DNA from: Lonicera japonica
Lineage: Eukaryota > Streptophyta > Magnoliopsida > Dipsacales > Caprifoliaceae
NCBI GenBank assembly: GCA_021464415.1
Contig: JAKCWG010000245.1
Coordinates: 53,854 to 117,853 of the forward strand
Reading direction: 5' to 3'
DNA: 64,000 bases
Shown here one piece after another: positions 1 to 10,600 of this stretch. A program made the translations under genes and the position numbers. Each line of letters opens with the position of its first letter. Within the stretch, counting starts at the first letter, position 1. Under the pieces are notes generated by a model. It did no database searches. It had not been told where the DNA came from and worked only from the letters and a program-made list of their open reading frames with translations.

Positions 1-327
1 TTTGATGATGACAATAAATTAATGTGTGTTTTCAATAACAAGCATAAATAGCATATGAATAATTGAAATATGCTCCCCCTCAATTTTTGCATAGATAAAA
101 TAAATGATAATTAAAAGCATTGCAAACATTTGAGATAGTTTTAAAACCAATAAAATAATTTTGATCTCAAATAAAGTTTTCAAAAGAAAAACAAGTATCA
201 ATGTTAAAGACATAAGTAATTAATAGTCTTACCAACATTGATTGCCACTAACACACATTTTCTCCCCCTATGGCAACATCAAAAAGGGCCAAGGCCACGG
301 AGAGAAAATGGTAGCTCCAAGAGTGCT
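1..327 (-). mobile_element. Internal region of SIRE-like Copia element, 3' of gag
   Basis: This is DNA between the gag stop codon and the window edge, read on the minus strand like the adjacent gag. No reverse transcriptase, integrase or protease reading frame is visible. Two polypurine tracts appear on the minus strand, one complementary to the C-rich stretch at 73-83 and one to that at 261-270. In Copia elements such GGGGGAG tracts usually sit next to the 3' LTR, downstream of pol. Their closeness to gag suggests that pol was deleted or that this is a non-autonomous derivative. The 3' LTR, if present, lies outside the window. Confidence 0.5.
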
Positions 328-1440
328 TCATCGATGAGGGAATGATTTGTATGCCTCCTCATCTTTTGCCATAAGGCAAAGGTGTGCCATCTCTTCATCA
401 CTCGACTCGATATCGGATTCGTCTTCATCCGATTCGCTCGAATGCCCTTTAAGAGCATCTTTCAACCTCTTGTACAATTCTTCCTTCTTTGCTCTCTTCT
501 CCTTTCTTCTAACCGGACAATTCGTCTTGTAGTGTCCCGGTTCATGACAATGGAAGCATTTCCTTTCCTCATTGTCAACTTTAGGATGAGTTGATCTATC
601 ATTGACATTCTTTGAGGATGAGGGATAGTTGTTGAGCTTCCCTTGAGAGAATTTCTTCTTTGCTAGGAATTTTTTAAATTTCCTAGAGATGAGGGCCATG
701 TCTCCATCTCCTTTTCCACCCCTTCCTTCATTAGGCTTTAGAGCAAATATCTCCATTGGATTTGCTTTATCTCCTTCTTCTCTTGCTAGCTCCTTCTCAT
801 GGGTTTTGAGAGATCCCAAGAGCTCATCCATGCTCAAGGTCTTGAGGTTCTTGGCTTCTTGTATAGCCGTCACCTTGGGTCTCCATTTCTTAGGAAGAAT
901 CCTAAGCACTTTTCTAATCTTCTCTTCATTTGAATAAACCTTGCCAAGAAGGTCCAAAGCGTTAGTGAGAATAGAAAATCTACTATACATGGAAGCAAGT
1001 GATTCGTTAGCCTCCATATTAAATAACTCATAGTCATGGACAAGTATATTAATGTTGTCCTCCTTGACTTGAGAAGTTCCCTCATGGGCAACCTCAAGCT
1101 TGTCCCAAATCTCTTTTGCGGTTTTGCAACTAGAGATTTTGTTAAATTCATCCATACTTAATGCACAATGTAAAGAATTTAAAGCTTTGGCATTGTATTG
1201 GATTTTTCTAATATCATGCTCATTGTACTCGGATATTGACTTAGGGATAATGTTTCCCCTTTCGTCGGTTTTTGTGATCTCATAAGGTCCAACAAGTGTG
1301 ACCTTCCATTGTTCAAAATCGTTAGCTTGTAAAAATGTGCACATACGATTTTTCCAATAACTATAGTTTTTGCCATCAAACAATGGCGGTCTATAAATTG
1401 AAGCACCTTCGGAAAGGCCGGTTCCTTGATAAAAATACAT
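328..1440 (-). CDS. Gag polyprotein of a SIRE-like Ty1/Copia retrotransposon, intact
   Basis: This is an uninterrupted 370-codon reading frame starting at the ATG at 1440. The N-terminus has a DUF4219-like segment (FDGKNYSYWKNRM, near residue 22). A UBN2-type gag core follows, with KTAKEIWDKLEVAHEGTSQVK near residue 105 and ESLASMYSRF near 150. After a lysine-rich stretch comes a CCHC zinc knuckle, CFHCHEPGHYKTNC, near residue 294, then an acidic tail rich in Glu, Asp and Ser. Such a protein would form the virus-like particle and bind element RNA in the cytoplasm. The start codon lies 57 bases inside the LTR edge at 1498, normal for a short leader. The frame being open while most other element ORFs here are broken suggests fairly recent insertion. 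No pol follows it in the window. Confidence 0.9.
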   Translation of the reverse strand: MYFYQGTGLSEGASIYRPPLFDGKNYSYWKNRMCTFLQANDFEQWKVTLVGPYEITKTDERGNIIPKSISEYNEHDIRKIQYNAKALNSLHCALSMDEFNKISSCKTAKEIWDKLEVAHEGTSQVKEDNINILVHDYELFNMEANESLASMYSRFSILTNALDLLGKVYSNEEKIRKVLRILPKKWRPKVTAIQEAKNLKTLSMDELLGSLKTHEKELAREEGDKANPMEIFALKPNEGRGGKGDGDMALISRKFKKFLAKKKFSQGKLNNYPSSSKNVNDRSTHPKVDNEERKCFHCHEPGHYKTNCPVRRKEKRAKKEELYKRLKDALKGHSSESDEDESDIESSDEEMAHLCLMAKDEEAYKSFPHR

Positions 1441-1497
1441 GATCGAGGACTCTAAGATTGTGAAATCAAAAACAAGAGTACGCCCTCTGATAACAAT

Positions 1498-3052
1498 TGT
1501 TGGTCGGATTTCAACCCTAGAGGGGGGGGTGAATAGGGTTTAAAAACTTTAATGCGGAATTTAAAAAACTTTTCGAAAAACGTTTAAGTAAAACAAATTT
1601 GCTAAACAAATTATCAAGGAATGCAATCAAATAAGCAATCAAGCAAATAAACAATCTCAAGCAAACAATAATGTAGCAAGTAAATAATGAGATTGAGTTA
1701 GAAAGATTGAACCGATTTGAAGTCCAAGACGTTTTGTCCACACGGTTTTGGTTTACCAAACCATAATCCGCGCTCGGTTAGTTCCCCGAGAATTTCCACT
1801 AATTCCAATATCCTTCCGGGTGAAGATAAAACCACTACAAGTGTTGTTGTCTCACTACACTCTTTACAAATATTGCTTGACCACAATATTCTCACAAGAA
1901 TCTCTCTCTTGCTAACCTTGTGAAATTTACCTTTCACAAAAACTAAACAAGAATTTTCCTTCTTGTTTTTCCTATGAGATTTACCTCTCACAATGAAATA
2001 TAATTGTTTGGTGATTCACACCAATTTACAATAACTCTCTAAAGTGTTTGTAGAATACAATTTAAGCTCACACTAGAGTTATCTTGAATGATCAATATGA
2101 TATAGCTCAAATAAAAGATGATTGATCAAAAACAATTTCTTGAATCTTTGAATAATGAAGATAGATGAAGTAGAGAGTATATGAGTGATTCAAGTTGTTA
2201 AGAATGAGTCTTGGAAGTCATATTTATAGTGCCAAAAGTGATATAGCCGTTTGAAGTGGTTACAAGAAGTTGTGGGGCAAAACAAGACATATACCAACTC
2301 TCCAACGGCTATATTTTGGCAGTGTAGTCGACTACACTGATGCCCATGTAGTCGACTACATGGCCTTCAACAGTGATGTAGTCTACTCACCCATTAATCA
2401 TGTAGTCGACTACATGCTTCTGGTGGGTGGAGGTTTTGTGCAATTTTTTCAACTTTTGCAATATGACTCCAAAATTGATTCTAATGCTTGGGGAGTGTTC
2501 CAAATAAGTTTCTAAGACTCCCAAATATGTTTTTGTATCAAAATTCATTCATATGAATTTATAGTGAATTTATTTCAAAACCGGTTTTTGCAAGAATGAT
2601 GTTTTGAAATGATTTTGATTCAAACTTGGTTATGATCAATCTAATAATGATGCAAGTTCATGTTTGAGCTATATAATCAATCAATTAAGAAACTTTACAT
2701 TAATCCTAAGCAAACACTCAATTACCGAATATATGAGTCTTCGAATGCTTCGATTTGTTTCTTCAAATTGATTCTTCACTTGAAGCTTTTGCATATGATT
2801 CTTGATCTTTGTGCTCCATGGATTTGTATTGCTAGCATGTGAGTGATAAGGTTGTTCTCTTGCTAGTCCAATGCTACGTTGACTTGATCGAATATTGATT
2901 CCATTGATCCTTGTCATGCTTCCTTTGAGCAATCATGCTATTCTTGATTTTTCAAATAAGAAATCTATAATCTTAAATCAAGAACATGTTAAATTACACA
3001 TGATTAAATTATTGTTCTTATCAAAATAAGATTAAGACCTTCTAGGTCAACA
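1498..3052 (-). mobile_element. 5' LTR of SIRE-like Copia element (minus orientation)
   Basis: A 1555-bp block starts TGTTGGTCGG and ends GGTCAACA, so the termini are TG...CA with short inverted ends. On the minus strand it is followed at once by TTATCAGAG, a degenerate form of the initiator-Met primer site, and then by gag, making it the 5' LTR. A TATA-like sequence (plus-strand CATATTTATAGTG, 2218-2231) lies just downstream of a palindrome cluster in transcription order. The outer edge abuts CCCTTTCTTATTC, which equals the start of the duplicated unit at 10709 and 37940, so the element inserted into or beside unit A. The other LTR is off-window, so no target duplication can be confirmed. 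Confidence 0.8.
2320..2416. repeat. Cluster of GTAGTCGACTAC palindromes in the SIRE-like LTR
   Basis: Three perfect palindromes share the core GTAGTCGACTAC: 2320-2339 (20 nt), 2344-2363 (20 nt) and 2399-2416 (18 nt). A decayed fourth copy (GTAGTCTAC) sits near 2378-2386. The flanking bases differ between copies, yet each arm changes in step with its partner, so symmetry is kept beyond the core. The cluster lies about 90-190 bp upstream of the TATA-like site on the minus strand, in the U3 promoter. Confidence 0.85.
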
Positions 3053-3226
3053 CCCTTTCTTATTCTAATTACGTTCAATTCACGCCTATTTTATCCATTA
3101 TATAAAGGAAACCATCATTGAGAACAAGAAAGCATTGCAGATTGCAGAGATATGAATGTACAACGAAAATAATAGAAGGGAAAATTAAGAAAGGAAACTA
3201 TTAATGATATAAGAAAAAATAGAGTT

Positions 3227-3430
3227 ATTAATAATTTACCTTTTAAAGTTTACTCGCTTTTGCACTTTCATCCATGAAGTTTATTTTGCATAGTGTTCAT
3301 CCTTAAAGTTTATTTTTATTTTAACTTTAGTCCAAAATTCCACACGCTATTAAGTTTTTGGACGGAAAAGAACTAGTGCTTTGCTCCTGGACATTGTAAG
3401 GAGGTAAAATGGATAAGCTACTATGATACT
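3227..3430 (+). mobile_element. Truncated copy of the long-TIR MITE
   Basis: The sequence matches the left arm of the MITE at 38109-38664, including the shared words TTTTGCACTTTCATCCATGA and GAAGTTTATTTTGCATA. It breaks off where COQ6-like coding sequence begins near 3431. The right TIR is absent, so the break that fused it to the COQ6 exon removed the rest. No coding capacity. Confidence 0.65.
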
Positions 3431-4253
3431 TCCAAAATGCACTCATCTGTATTGTCCAACACAAAGAGGAAAACACTTGTGCATGGCAACGTTTTCTACC
3501 TGTGGGCCCAATCGCACTTCTACCAATAGGTGAAAACTTTAGCAACATTGTTTGGACTATGGACCCCAAAGATTCATCAAACTTCAAGGCGATGAACAAA
3601 GACGATTTTTTGAAAGAAGTAAACCATGCTTTGGATCATGGGTATGGCCCACATCCTCAATTGAAATTATTTGGTGGGGGCATGTTTTCTTGGATCAAGG
3701 GAGATTATGAGGTTGCTTCAGCAAGGAGTCTTTTGAGGTTCTACCAAAAGTAGTGAAGTTGGGGTCGGAGAGAATGGCATTTCCATTGTCTTTAATGCAT
3801 GGTAATAGTTATGCGTCGAAGCATGTTGTTTTGGTTGGTGATGCGGCACACATTGTTCATCCTTTGGCTGGTCAAGGAGTTAATATGGGTTTTGGAGATG
3901 CATTCTCTCTTTTGAGAGTTATTGCTGATGGTATCGCAGTGGGATCCGACATTGGGGGGTATGCTCTCTGTCTCTCGATGGAATATGTTTCCGTCTTCGA
4001 ACATCATACTGCATTTACTCTTTCTTTATTTTTTCAGATATCTCTGCTGAAGAATTACGAAGCAGATAGGTAAATGGCCAACGTTGCAATGATGGCAACA
4101 CTGGATGGTTTCCAAAAGGCATACTCTATTGATTTTGGTCCAATCAATGTGTTGAGAGCCGTTGCTTTCCATGGCGCCCAGTACATTCCGCCTTTTAAAC
4201 GGAGCATTATCTTGTATGCATTAGGCAAACAGAGAATCCCACTTCTATCGTAG
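3431..4253 (+). pseudogene. COQ6-like ubiquinone biosynthesis monooxygenase, 3' fragment, copy 1
   Basis: The translation matches the C-terminal half of plant COQ6, the mitochondrial flavin-dependent monooxygenase that hydroxylates the ring of the ubiquinone precursor. Visible blocks include CAWQRFLP.GPIALLPIG, FSNIVWTM, the FAD-binding motif [19 protein letters not shown] with [23 protein letters not shown], and after a GT-AG intron (about 3959-4037) LLKNYEADR and the terminal FHGAQYIPPFKR. The N-terminal FAD-binding exons are missing. A 1-nt loss near 3725 shifts the frame and causes a stop at 3751-3753. A second small deletion disturbs the exon edge near 3955, and a TAA/TAG pair follows the second exon start. 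The original stop would be 4251-4253. It is a non-functional relic, possibly from a functional COQ6 elsewhere. Confidence 0.85.
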
Positions 4254-4361
4254 AGTTGAACTTTATAAAAATTTATATATCAAATTATGTATGCAGATGT
4301 ATTGATTTTGTTTATTTTTACATTCAATAAAATCCACAGAAGTCGAATGTGACATTTTTTT

Positions 4362-6279
4362 TGTGTAATTAGCAAAAATGACCTCTGAAGTTTGACCAAT
4401 GTCCCTCGCTCGTCCCTAAAGTTTAATTTTTAGTTGAAGCATCCTTAAAGTTTGTAATTTGTCCCTCGCTCGTCCCTAGCTTCTTTTTGGAGAAATTGGA
4501 AAGCAATTTTTCAAGAATTCAGCCATAGATTTTGGAAGCAAGTTGGGGAGCTTTGGGAAGTTTACAAGAGAAATAGAAGCCAAAAAAGAAGAATAAAGTT
4601 TCCTGAAGTAGTCATCTGATCAATCAGAGGCCACCTTTTAGTGCAGAATCTGTCCTCTGATCAATCAGAGAATCTTCTGATCGATCAGAGCCCACCTATT
4701 AGAGGAAAATCTAACCTCTGATCGATCAGAGGAACATCTGATCGATCAGATGCCTCATAGATCTCAAAGGACAGCCCCCAAAAGCAGCTTTTCTCTCCTT
4801 TTGATGCATGGAAACTCATGAAAAAAGGCTGGAATTTCTATTTCTAGATAGGATCAGGTGCTTTTCCTTTAGATCTTTAGAAAAGTGTACTAGAATACTA
4901 ATTTTTGGCATTACTCTCCCACTATTTAATTGCTCTTTGTCCCTCATGTAAAGTATGTAATTTTCTAGATCTAGATTCAAGTAATATAAGAAATTTTCCT
5001 GCACTTTCTCGTTCTATCACTTTTGTAAGAAATCTAGTTAGAGAAACTCTTGAGAGAAATGGAGATCACTTTAATGGTTTTTGTTCATACAACTATCATG
5101 GAGTAGTTTCATTGCTAAGGCTGAAAGATGAAGTTTGCATTGTATTAATTATATAAGTTTGTTTCTCATTCATTGTTAGTATTGTTAAATACTTGTTGAA
5201 TCCTTCATCTTCTCCATTCAATCAACCATTCATAAGCTAGTAAGATAATCCTCACAAGGTGATTTGACTTTGTATGCCTTGTATACATAGATCTCAAGCA
5301 TTAATGAGGAGATGATGCACTTGTGTATTTCTTATTAGCCTATGTCCATTCCTTCTATGATTGAGATACTTTACATTGCCAAGCATGTTTAGTCTTTGAG
5401 TATTCATAGAAATACCATAAATTTGAGATTCCAATCCTTGAATGCTTTAATGATATGTTGAGTGCTTTCTACACTTTATGTGATTTTGAGAGTCAATATT
5501 TTCTTAGTTAGAGTGTTGCCAAGGAGGATCTCTTAAGTTTATGCCATAATCAACTCCACTAATCACCTTAAGGATTCAATTTGTATTTATCAAATGTGTC
5601 AAAACCGGATGATTTAATCTCCACCTAGACCTCCCAATCTTAGACAAATGAAATGTTATGAATTATTGAGCTAAACTTTTTAGCTGGCCATTTTTATAAT
5701 CAATTCAATTGCCTAGGGGAAACTAACAATGAATTCTCAATGCCTAGTTTAAGTTTATGCCTTATCTTTTGGTGTATCTCAAGTTTGCATCTTGGTTGAA
5801 CATTATATGGGAATGAGTTGCACTTGCTTCACACCGTTTGTTACAAGATAAAAATGAGAGATACATTTGTGTTAAGTTTTACCTACACCCTTTCTTTATA
5901 TGGCATTTATATGGGAATGGGTTGATTTGGCTTCACACCCTTTTGCTTAGAAAAGTGTAAGGTACTCAACACTTAGGAATTGCATTGAGAATTTTGAATG
6001 AAATTAATTTTACTTAACATTGCAAAGCAAATGAATTCTATAATGCCTTAGCCTTAGCCTTTTCTTATCAATTGATACATCACCTTAATTTTTATTGCAA
6101 GACTTTAAAATCAACAACTAAAAGCAACCAACCAAATTCTCTTAAACAAAACCTTGGACTCGTAATCATCGCATCGTCTTTCCGACTATCCTTGTGGTTC
6201 GACACTTGGACTTACTAAATATTATAACTTGACAACCTACACTTGGGTTCCTAAGCATGGAAATATTTTCGATGCGTCA
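4362..6279 (+). mobile_element. Truncated LTR of a Ty3/Gypsy-type element, inserted in unit A
   Basis: This segment is absent from the equivalent place in units B and C (near 31107 and 33425). Its right end (5700-6279, ending GATGCGTCA) is related, in reverse complement, to the start of the solo LTR at 19614: both carry a TGGTTCGACACTTGGACTT-like stretch and a CCTACACTTGGG-like stretch. It contains a palindrome cluster (4613-4752). The left 130 bp (4362-4490) instead carry two copies of GTCCCTCGCTCGTCCCT (4401 and 4461) and may be another element fragment. About 50 bp present in units B and C is missing at the junction, so insertion came with a deletion or the left end was lost. No target duplication is seen and no ORF is credible. 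Confidence 0.6.
4613..4752. repeat. Cluster of TCTGATCGATCAGA palindromes
   Basis: Five copies are spaced irregularly: about 4615-4628 and 4655-4670 (centre CA instead of CG, so imperfect), 4676-4689, 4715-4732 (CCTCTGATCGATCAGAGG) and 4735-4752 (CATCTGATCGATCAGATG). The last two keep symmetry into different flanking bases. The two imperfect copies differ from the rest by G-to-A at the central CpG, as expected from methylated cytosine decay. Confidence 0.85.
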
Positions 6280-7181
6280 GCCAACTCCCTTAAACACATT
6301 GAGAAATGATGGTGTGCAATATCAGTTAGCCATATACCTTTACTTACTGGAGTAACTACTAGCCATTAGAGTGCAGTACACTAAATACGGTACAATAAGA
6401 TTTATTTTTTGAGTTTTGGTTCATTTTTGTAATTTTATATTAGTAGATTCACACTAATAGTATTTTATATTTCATTGTGAAGAAACTAAATTTGAAGCTA
6501 AGAGGCTCAAACTTTACAAGTAAAATTTACTATCTTGAGATCCATAAATGGATCAAAACTCAAACTAAATGGGCATTAAAAGTAAATTATAGGCCCAATA
6601 ATTAGAACTATAGAAAATTCATTTGAGTTGAGCGGTGTTGAGTTGAAGCCAGGCTCTTTAAAATGTGTCCAAACTTAATTTATTTGTTTCACAAACCAAT
6701 TTAGAAGGAGTTTCCACTCAAATGATAACAAGCAGAGCTCAAGTAAATTGGTTCTTTTTACAATAGTACATACAATACATAATCAAGCACTGTTTCATAT
6801 ATCTCACTCGTAGTTTCAAGTATTGAAAAAATTACTAAGTTTATAATTTTTTGTATATAATTTGGAATATACGTATTAATAATGTGCGGATTAGGGCGTT
6901 AGCCACATGTAAAATTGAAAACATAATAATGTGCGCTGAATTTATAAATTAAAATACTTCATTAGCAGTTATTTTTTATTATTTTACAGTAATTGTCACA
7001 CTATTACATTTAATAAAGGCACACTTTTATGCGGAAACAAATAAAACATTTATAATGACAAAAACAAACAAATAAATAAAAAGGGCAACCCCAAGAGTTT
7101 CATTTGATCCTCTTCTAATTTATTCGGTCGCTAAACAAATTTACTAGATTGGTCTTCATTTCTAGTTAAGGGTGTTCCTTT
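6280..7181. other. Shared non-coding spacer between COQ6 fragment and peptide gene
   Basis: There is no credible reading frame. The stretch is AT-rich and recognisable in all four units (31155-32177, 33480-34508, 46735-47226 plus 49990-50449). The part just left of 7182 is the 3' untranslated region of peptide gene 1 and contains TTTATTCG/AATAAA-like AT-rich words suitable for polyadenylation on the minus strand. Confidence 0.6.
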
Positions 7182-7400
7182 CTAACGGCGTGGTGGAGTA
7201 TTGCACTCCATACCACCTTGATTTGGAGTTCTGGTGCACCTATTTCCAGGTGGGGGTATGGGTCTCTTCTGCAAAGATTGCATCACCAAATTTTTTTTCT
7301 TCATTTCTGAACGGAGGATTCTAGTAGCTCCATTGGGTTCAACACTTAACAAAAGAACTAATGATATAATAATGACTAAAACAATGTTTAGAGATCTCAT
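7182..7400 (-). CDS. Small secreted cysteine-containing signalling peptide precursor, copy 1
   Basis: This is a 72-residue precursor. The start at 7400 (MRSLNIVLV) is chosen because it is the only start shared by all four copies; upstream in-frame Met codons differ. Residues 1 to about 26 form a hydrophobic signal sequence ending near VEPNGA. A basic variable middle (RILRSEMKKKN) follows. The C-terminal motif is PIPPPGNRCTRTPNQGGMEC plus NTPPRR, with two cysteines 11 residues apart. This layout is that of plant secreted peptide hormones processed from a short prepropeptide and read by receptor kinases at the cell surface. The two-cysteine, Pro/Gly-rich tail recalls the SCREW/CTNIP phytocytokines, but that family call is from memory and untested. 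The gene is intronless with a TATA box and W-box-like sites upstream. The ORF is open although the neighbouring COQ6 copy is broken. Confidence 0.75.
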   Translation of the reverse strand: MRSLNIVLVIIISLVLLLSVEPNGATRILRSEMKKKNLVMQSLQKRPIPPPGNRCTRTPNQGGMECNTPPRR

Positions 7401-7567
7401 AATTAATGACAATCTTAATTAATTATTGAGAAATTAAGAGAATAATTGTGGTGGTGGTTCAAGTATTTGGTAATTGAGACAAATGGAATAAGGGGTGGGA
7501 ATTAATTTAATGTGAGAGGATATGAATGAAAGTGTGGTGATGATGGAATTAGTGTTGTGTAGAGGGG

Positions 7568-7666
7568 ATATTTATATGAACCACGTTATACAAATAAAAG
7601 TAATTAAGAATTTTAATTTCTTTTAAATATTTGACCGGCTTAATTGAAGGGCTTATTGTTTTGACT
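7568..7666 (-). promoter_or_regulatory. Promoter of peptide gene 1: TATA box and W-box-like sites
   Basis: On the minus strand an ATATAAATAT TATA box lies at 7568-7577, about 170 bp upstream of the ATG. TTGACC (7631-7636) and TTGACT (7661-7666), both matching the W-box core bound by WRKY factors, lie 54-98 bp further upstream. The same arrangement is found in units B and C, and partly in D. Confidence 0.55.
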
Positions 7667-7669
7667 TTT

Positions 7670-8775
7670 GTTTATTTACCATCTCCATAACGTTATTGAC
7701 TCTTTTTTCTTATTGAAATTTTGCTCTCCTATGGAACTTAATTTTGTTTGCTACTTGAACATTTTTGTCCACCTAAACTTCTAAGAAAAAAACAAAAAGA
7801 AAAAACAAATAGACAACTGAATTCATCTGCATACTGTTATTCATGTCCTTTTTTCAGAGTAATACTTTGGACATGTGAATAGATTTCTTAGTTCTAGCTG
7901 TAGCCACGTATTTTGCTGACAAGAATGTGGGTGCTTGTACATAGGATAGATTGATTAGCGGAATTTAGTACTAATTCTAAGTAGATATAAATATCTGACA
8001 TAAAAATTGACATTTGAAATGTGACCATTATATACTGGTTTAATTAACTATGTCACTCTCTATTCTAATCGTTGAGTAATTGACATATTGATATGTATGC
8101 TTTTTATGTCCAAATAAAATCACTTTTTCATTTAGTGTTTATTGAAATTTTCTATTCATTTCCAAAGAATTGAATTTCATTCTTTCTTACTGTTTCTCGC
8201 CCATGAAACCTTTTCAATCAAACTTGACCGACCCACAAAATACTCTTAACATTGGAACGATTTTTTTTTTAATAATTTTTTAACTCAAGGTGTTCTCACG
8301 CTGTATTAGATACAGGACTAATCTATACTCACAGTACGTGAGAACTTGCATTAGATATGGGACTAATACATGTAGTGCTTCCAAAATAAACGTTAAAATG
8401 ACTCGTGTATTCAATTGCTTATTATTATTATTATAGATGAAGCGTTGAAAAATTACACAAGTTCCATGGTCGAGAACAAAATTTCAACTAAAAGAATTCA
8501 ATCTTTAAAAATATAACGTATAGATAATGGCACAGAAAAGAAAATGGCCTTGTGTTCCAAGTTAAACCCTACTATATTCAATAGTCAAAATAGCCCTAAA
8601 TACTTCCAATTTTTATTTTTAAAACCGTTGATGACTTGGTTGCAGATATATATATAAATAACCCTCTGTTGCTTTTCAGTTCACACGTTTATAAAGTTAC
8701 GTGTTATAACTTACATAAATCTGTTATTAATAGATGGCCAACTCCAAGGACTTATGGAGGGTATTTTTTACATGG
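7670..8775. other. Shared non-coding DNA upstream of peptide gene 1
   Basis: There is no credible gene. The sequence matches 34995-36170 in unit C and, in pieces, 50960-51550 and 52540-52800 in unit D. A short motif at 8285-8380 (GTTCTCACGCTG... GGACTAAT...) recurs at 35675-35760 and 51540-51590 and looks like the left part of the SINE-like repeat described at 51540. Confidence 0.5.
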
Positions 8776-8776
8776 A

Positions 8777-9553
8777 CCAATATGTGCGGATTGGTTCAAA
8801 AAGTAGCAAGTGCATTTCTCCTCCTCCTCCAACAAAGAAATTAAAGTGGCGATTACCAACCTAAGATTTAATTAGTTGAATATTGAATGACATAGCACAA
8901 TTTGATGCATCTCAAATTCAGTGTTCCCAGCCTATCTACCTTCAAAATTCCTCTCAAAGCAAAAGGCAATTCCAAAAACACCGATACACATTTTCACCCC
9001 GGAACTACATCCAATATTTTAATAAATCTTGGTTTTATTTCTTAATACCCCAAATCACTTTCAAACCATGGCTTAAAACCAAAACATGTGTTAAGATTTC
9101 ATCTGGTTTCTCTCTCTCCCTCTCTCTCTTAAAACCCAAATCACACTCAATCATGGCTTGAAAGTTTGAAAAGAAGAAATATCATATGTTAAGGCTTCTC
9201 TCTATCTCTCTCTCTCTGGGTCTTGAAATTTGGTGCTGTAAGTGGCTTGATTTGGGTTTGATTTTGCTGGATTGAGTGTGTTGAGGCTTCAATTTGGGTT
9301 TGATTAGGCAATTCAATTTGGTTAATTAGATGTGTGTCGTTGGGGCTGAGAAATTCATTGAGTTTGGATAGATCAGAGATTGAGATTTTGCAAAGAGAGA
9401 GGAACGAAGGCAGAAACAGAGAGAGAATCAACATTTTCGTAAGTTAAGAGAGAAGATGAAAGATAGAGGAAAGAAGAGAGAGAAACAAAAACTTTTTTTA
9501 TGAAGAGAGAGGAATGCACTTGCCACTTTTTGGATCCAATCTTCACGGATTGG
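8777..9553. mobile_element. Non-autonomous TIR element, copy in unit A
   Basis: The left end reads CCAATATGTGCGGATTGG followed by a stretch with AAAAAGTAGCAAGTGCATT. The right end is its near reverse complement (AATGCACTTGCCACTTTTTGG, then CCAATC...GATTGG), giving terminal inverted repeats of about 45 bp. The interior has CT-rich runs, repeated CAAATCAC/AACCCAAA-type words and only spurious ORFs. A second copy is at 36177-36890. As both copies sit at the same place in the duplicated unit, the element inserted before the duplication. Superfamily unassigned; no clear target duplication was found. Confidence 0.6.
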
Positions 9554-10267
9554 TTTGTGTAAGAACTACACCATATTAATATGTGCATATAGTCCAAAAT
9601 GTATAAACAAATTTTTTAACCACGCAGCACTCTCATTATTTTTATAACCGGTTGTAAAAAGAACCAAGAAACTCGAGCTTAGCTTGCAAACATTTAACTA
9701 AAAATTTATTCTGAATTTGAGTCTCAATTGAAATGGGGGGATTAATTTTGTAGTAATGAAAAGAGACTTAAACCTTCGGTTTTGATAAAAAAAAAGGAAA
9801 CAAAAGAAAAATGCTAAGCCTGGGATACATTTTGAAACTTGACATGTTAATGAGATTGGTTAGATTAAGAGCTCGTCAATGCTCATCTTGAAAGCTACAA
9901 GTCATATTTGAACAAATTTATGAACTCGAAATGTTTACGTGTGTATTGAGCTAGCTTGAACCGCTGTTTGCCCGCTCCACCTGTTTACGGCTCTAATTAC
10001 ATGTGTGATGCGCGATGTCATATAATTTATTTTAATCATATATATAAATTAATAGATATTATTAACGCGGTGTAAGAAGTGGTGAAGTCAGGATTTGAAC
10101 AGGGGTGGGTTAAAGTTAGCATTATAATACATATTTTCTCTGAAGCAATTAAGACAAGAAGAACAAAATTAAATTAATTATAGGGAAAATATTTTAACAC
10201 AAACACAATTACATATTACAATTGAACAAAAACGTTAATTACAATTACATATTACAATACGAGATTT

Positions 10268-10600
10268 CATTTTTTGAAATTATTGCAAAACATTTTCATT
10301 CTCAATCTTCTTGAAAATGGCTTCTTCAATGTACATCACCAAACAATCATTCATAAATTCATCTCCCTTTTGATTATGTAGTGCATTCTTGATAATCTTC
10401 ATCGCCGAAAATGCTCTCTCAATACATGCAGTTGTGATAGGTACTAGTAAAGCCAACTTCATAAAAAAAAATACAGTAATAGATAACCAATATGTTCACC
10501 GATCTTAACCATTTTTTGAACAACCTCACCAATTCCCATCAAATTAGAAAAGTTGTCATTAGAAAAGCTATCCATTCTAAGAACATCAAACATTCGTGTA
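10268..10600 (-). pseudogene. hAT-family transposase C-terminal fragment, copy 1
   Basis: The open part (10280-10462) contains ERAFSAMKIIKN, HNQKGDEFMNDCLVMYIE and the acidic end, which is the hAT dimerisation domain at the transposase C-terminus. Homology extends upstream to about 10600 (AQKMVKIGEHIGYL-like, frame broken near 10470). Nothing of the N-terminal zinc finger or catalytic core is present, and no TIRs were found. The copy at 37499-37822 in unit C is longer and open. Confidence 0.8.

Noticed and set aside
2320..2416. Palindrome clusters as a CRISPR array
   Set aside because: Copies are few, spacers irregular, the repeats sit in LTR promoters and the genome is a plant; no cas genes.
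8883..9597. Several overlapping ORFs on both strands (also 36185-36941)
   Set aside because: All lie inside the TIR element, are built from CT/GA-rich low-complexity sequence and differ in frame between the two copies, so they are not conserved as proteins.
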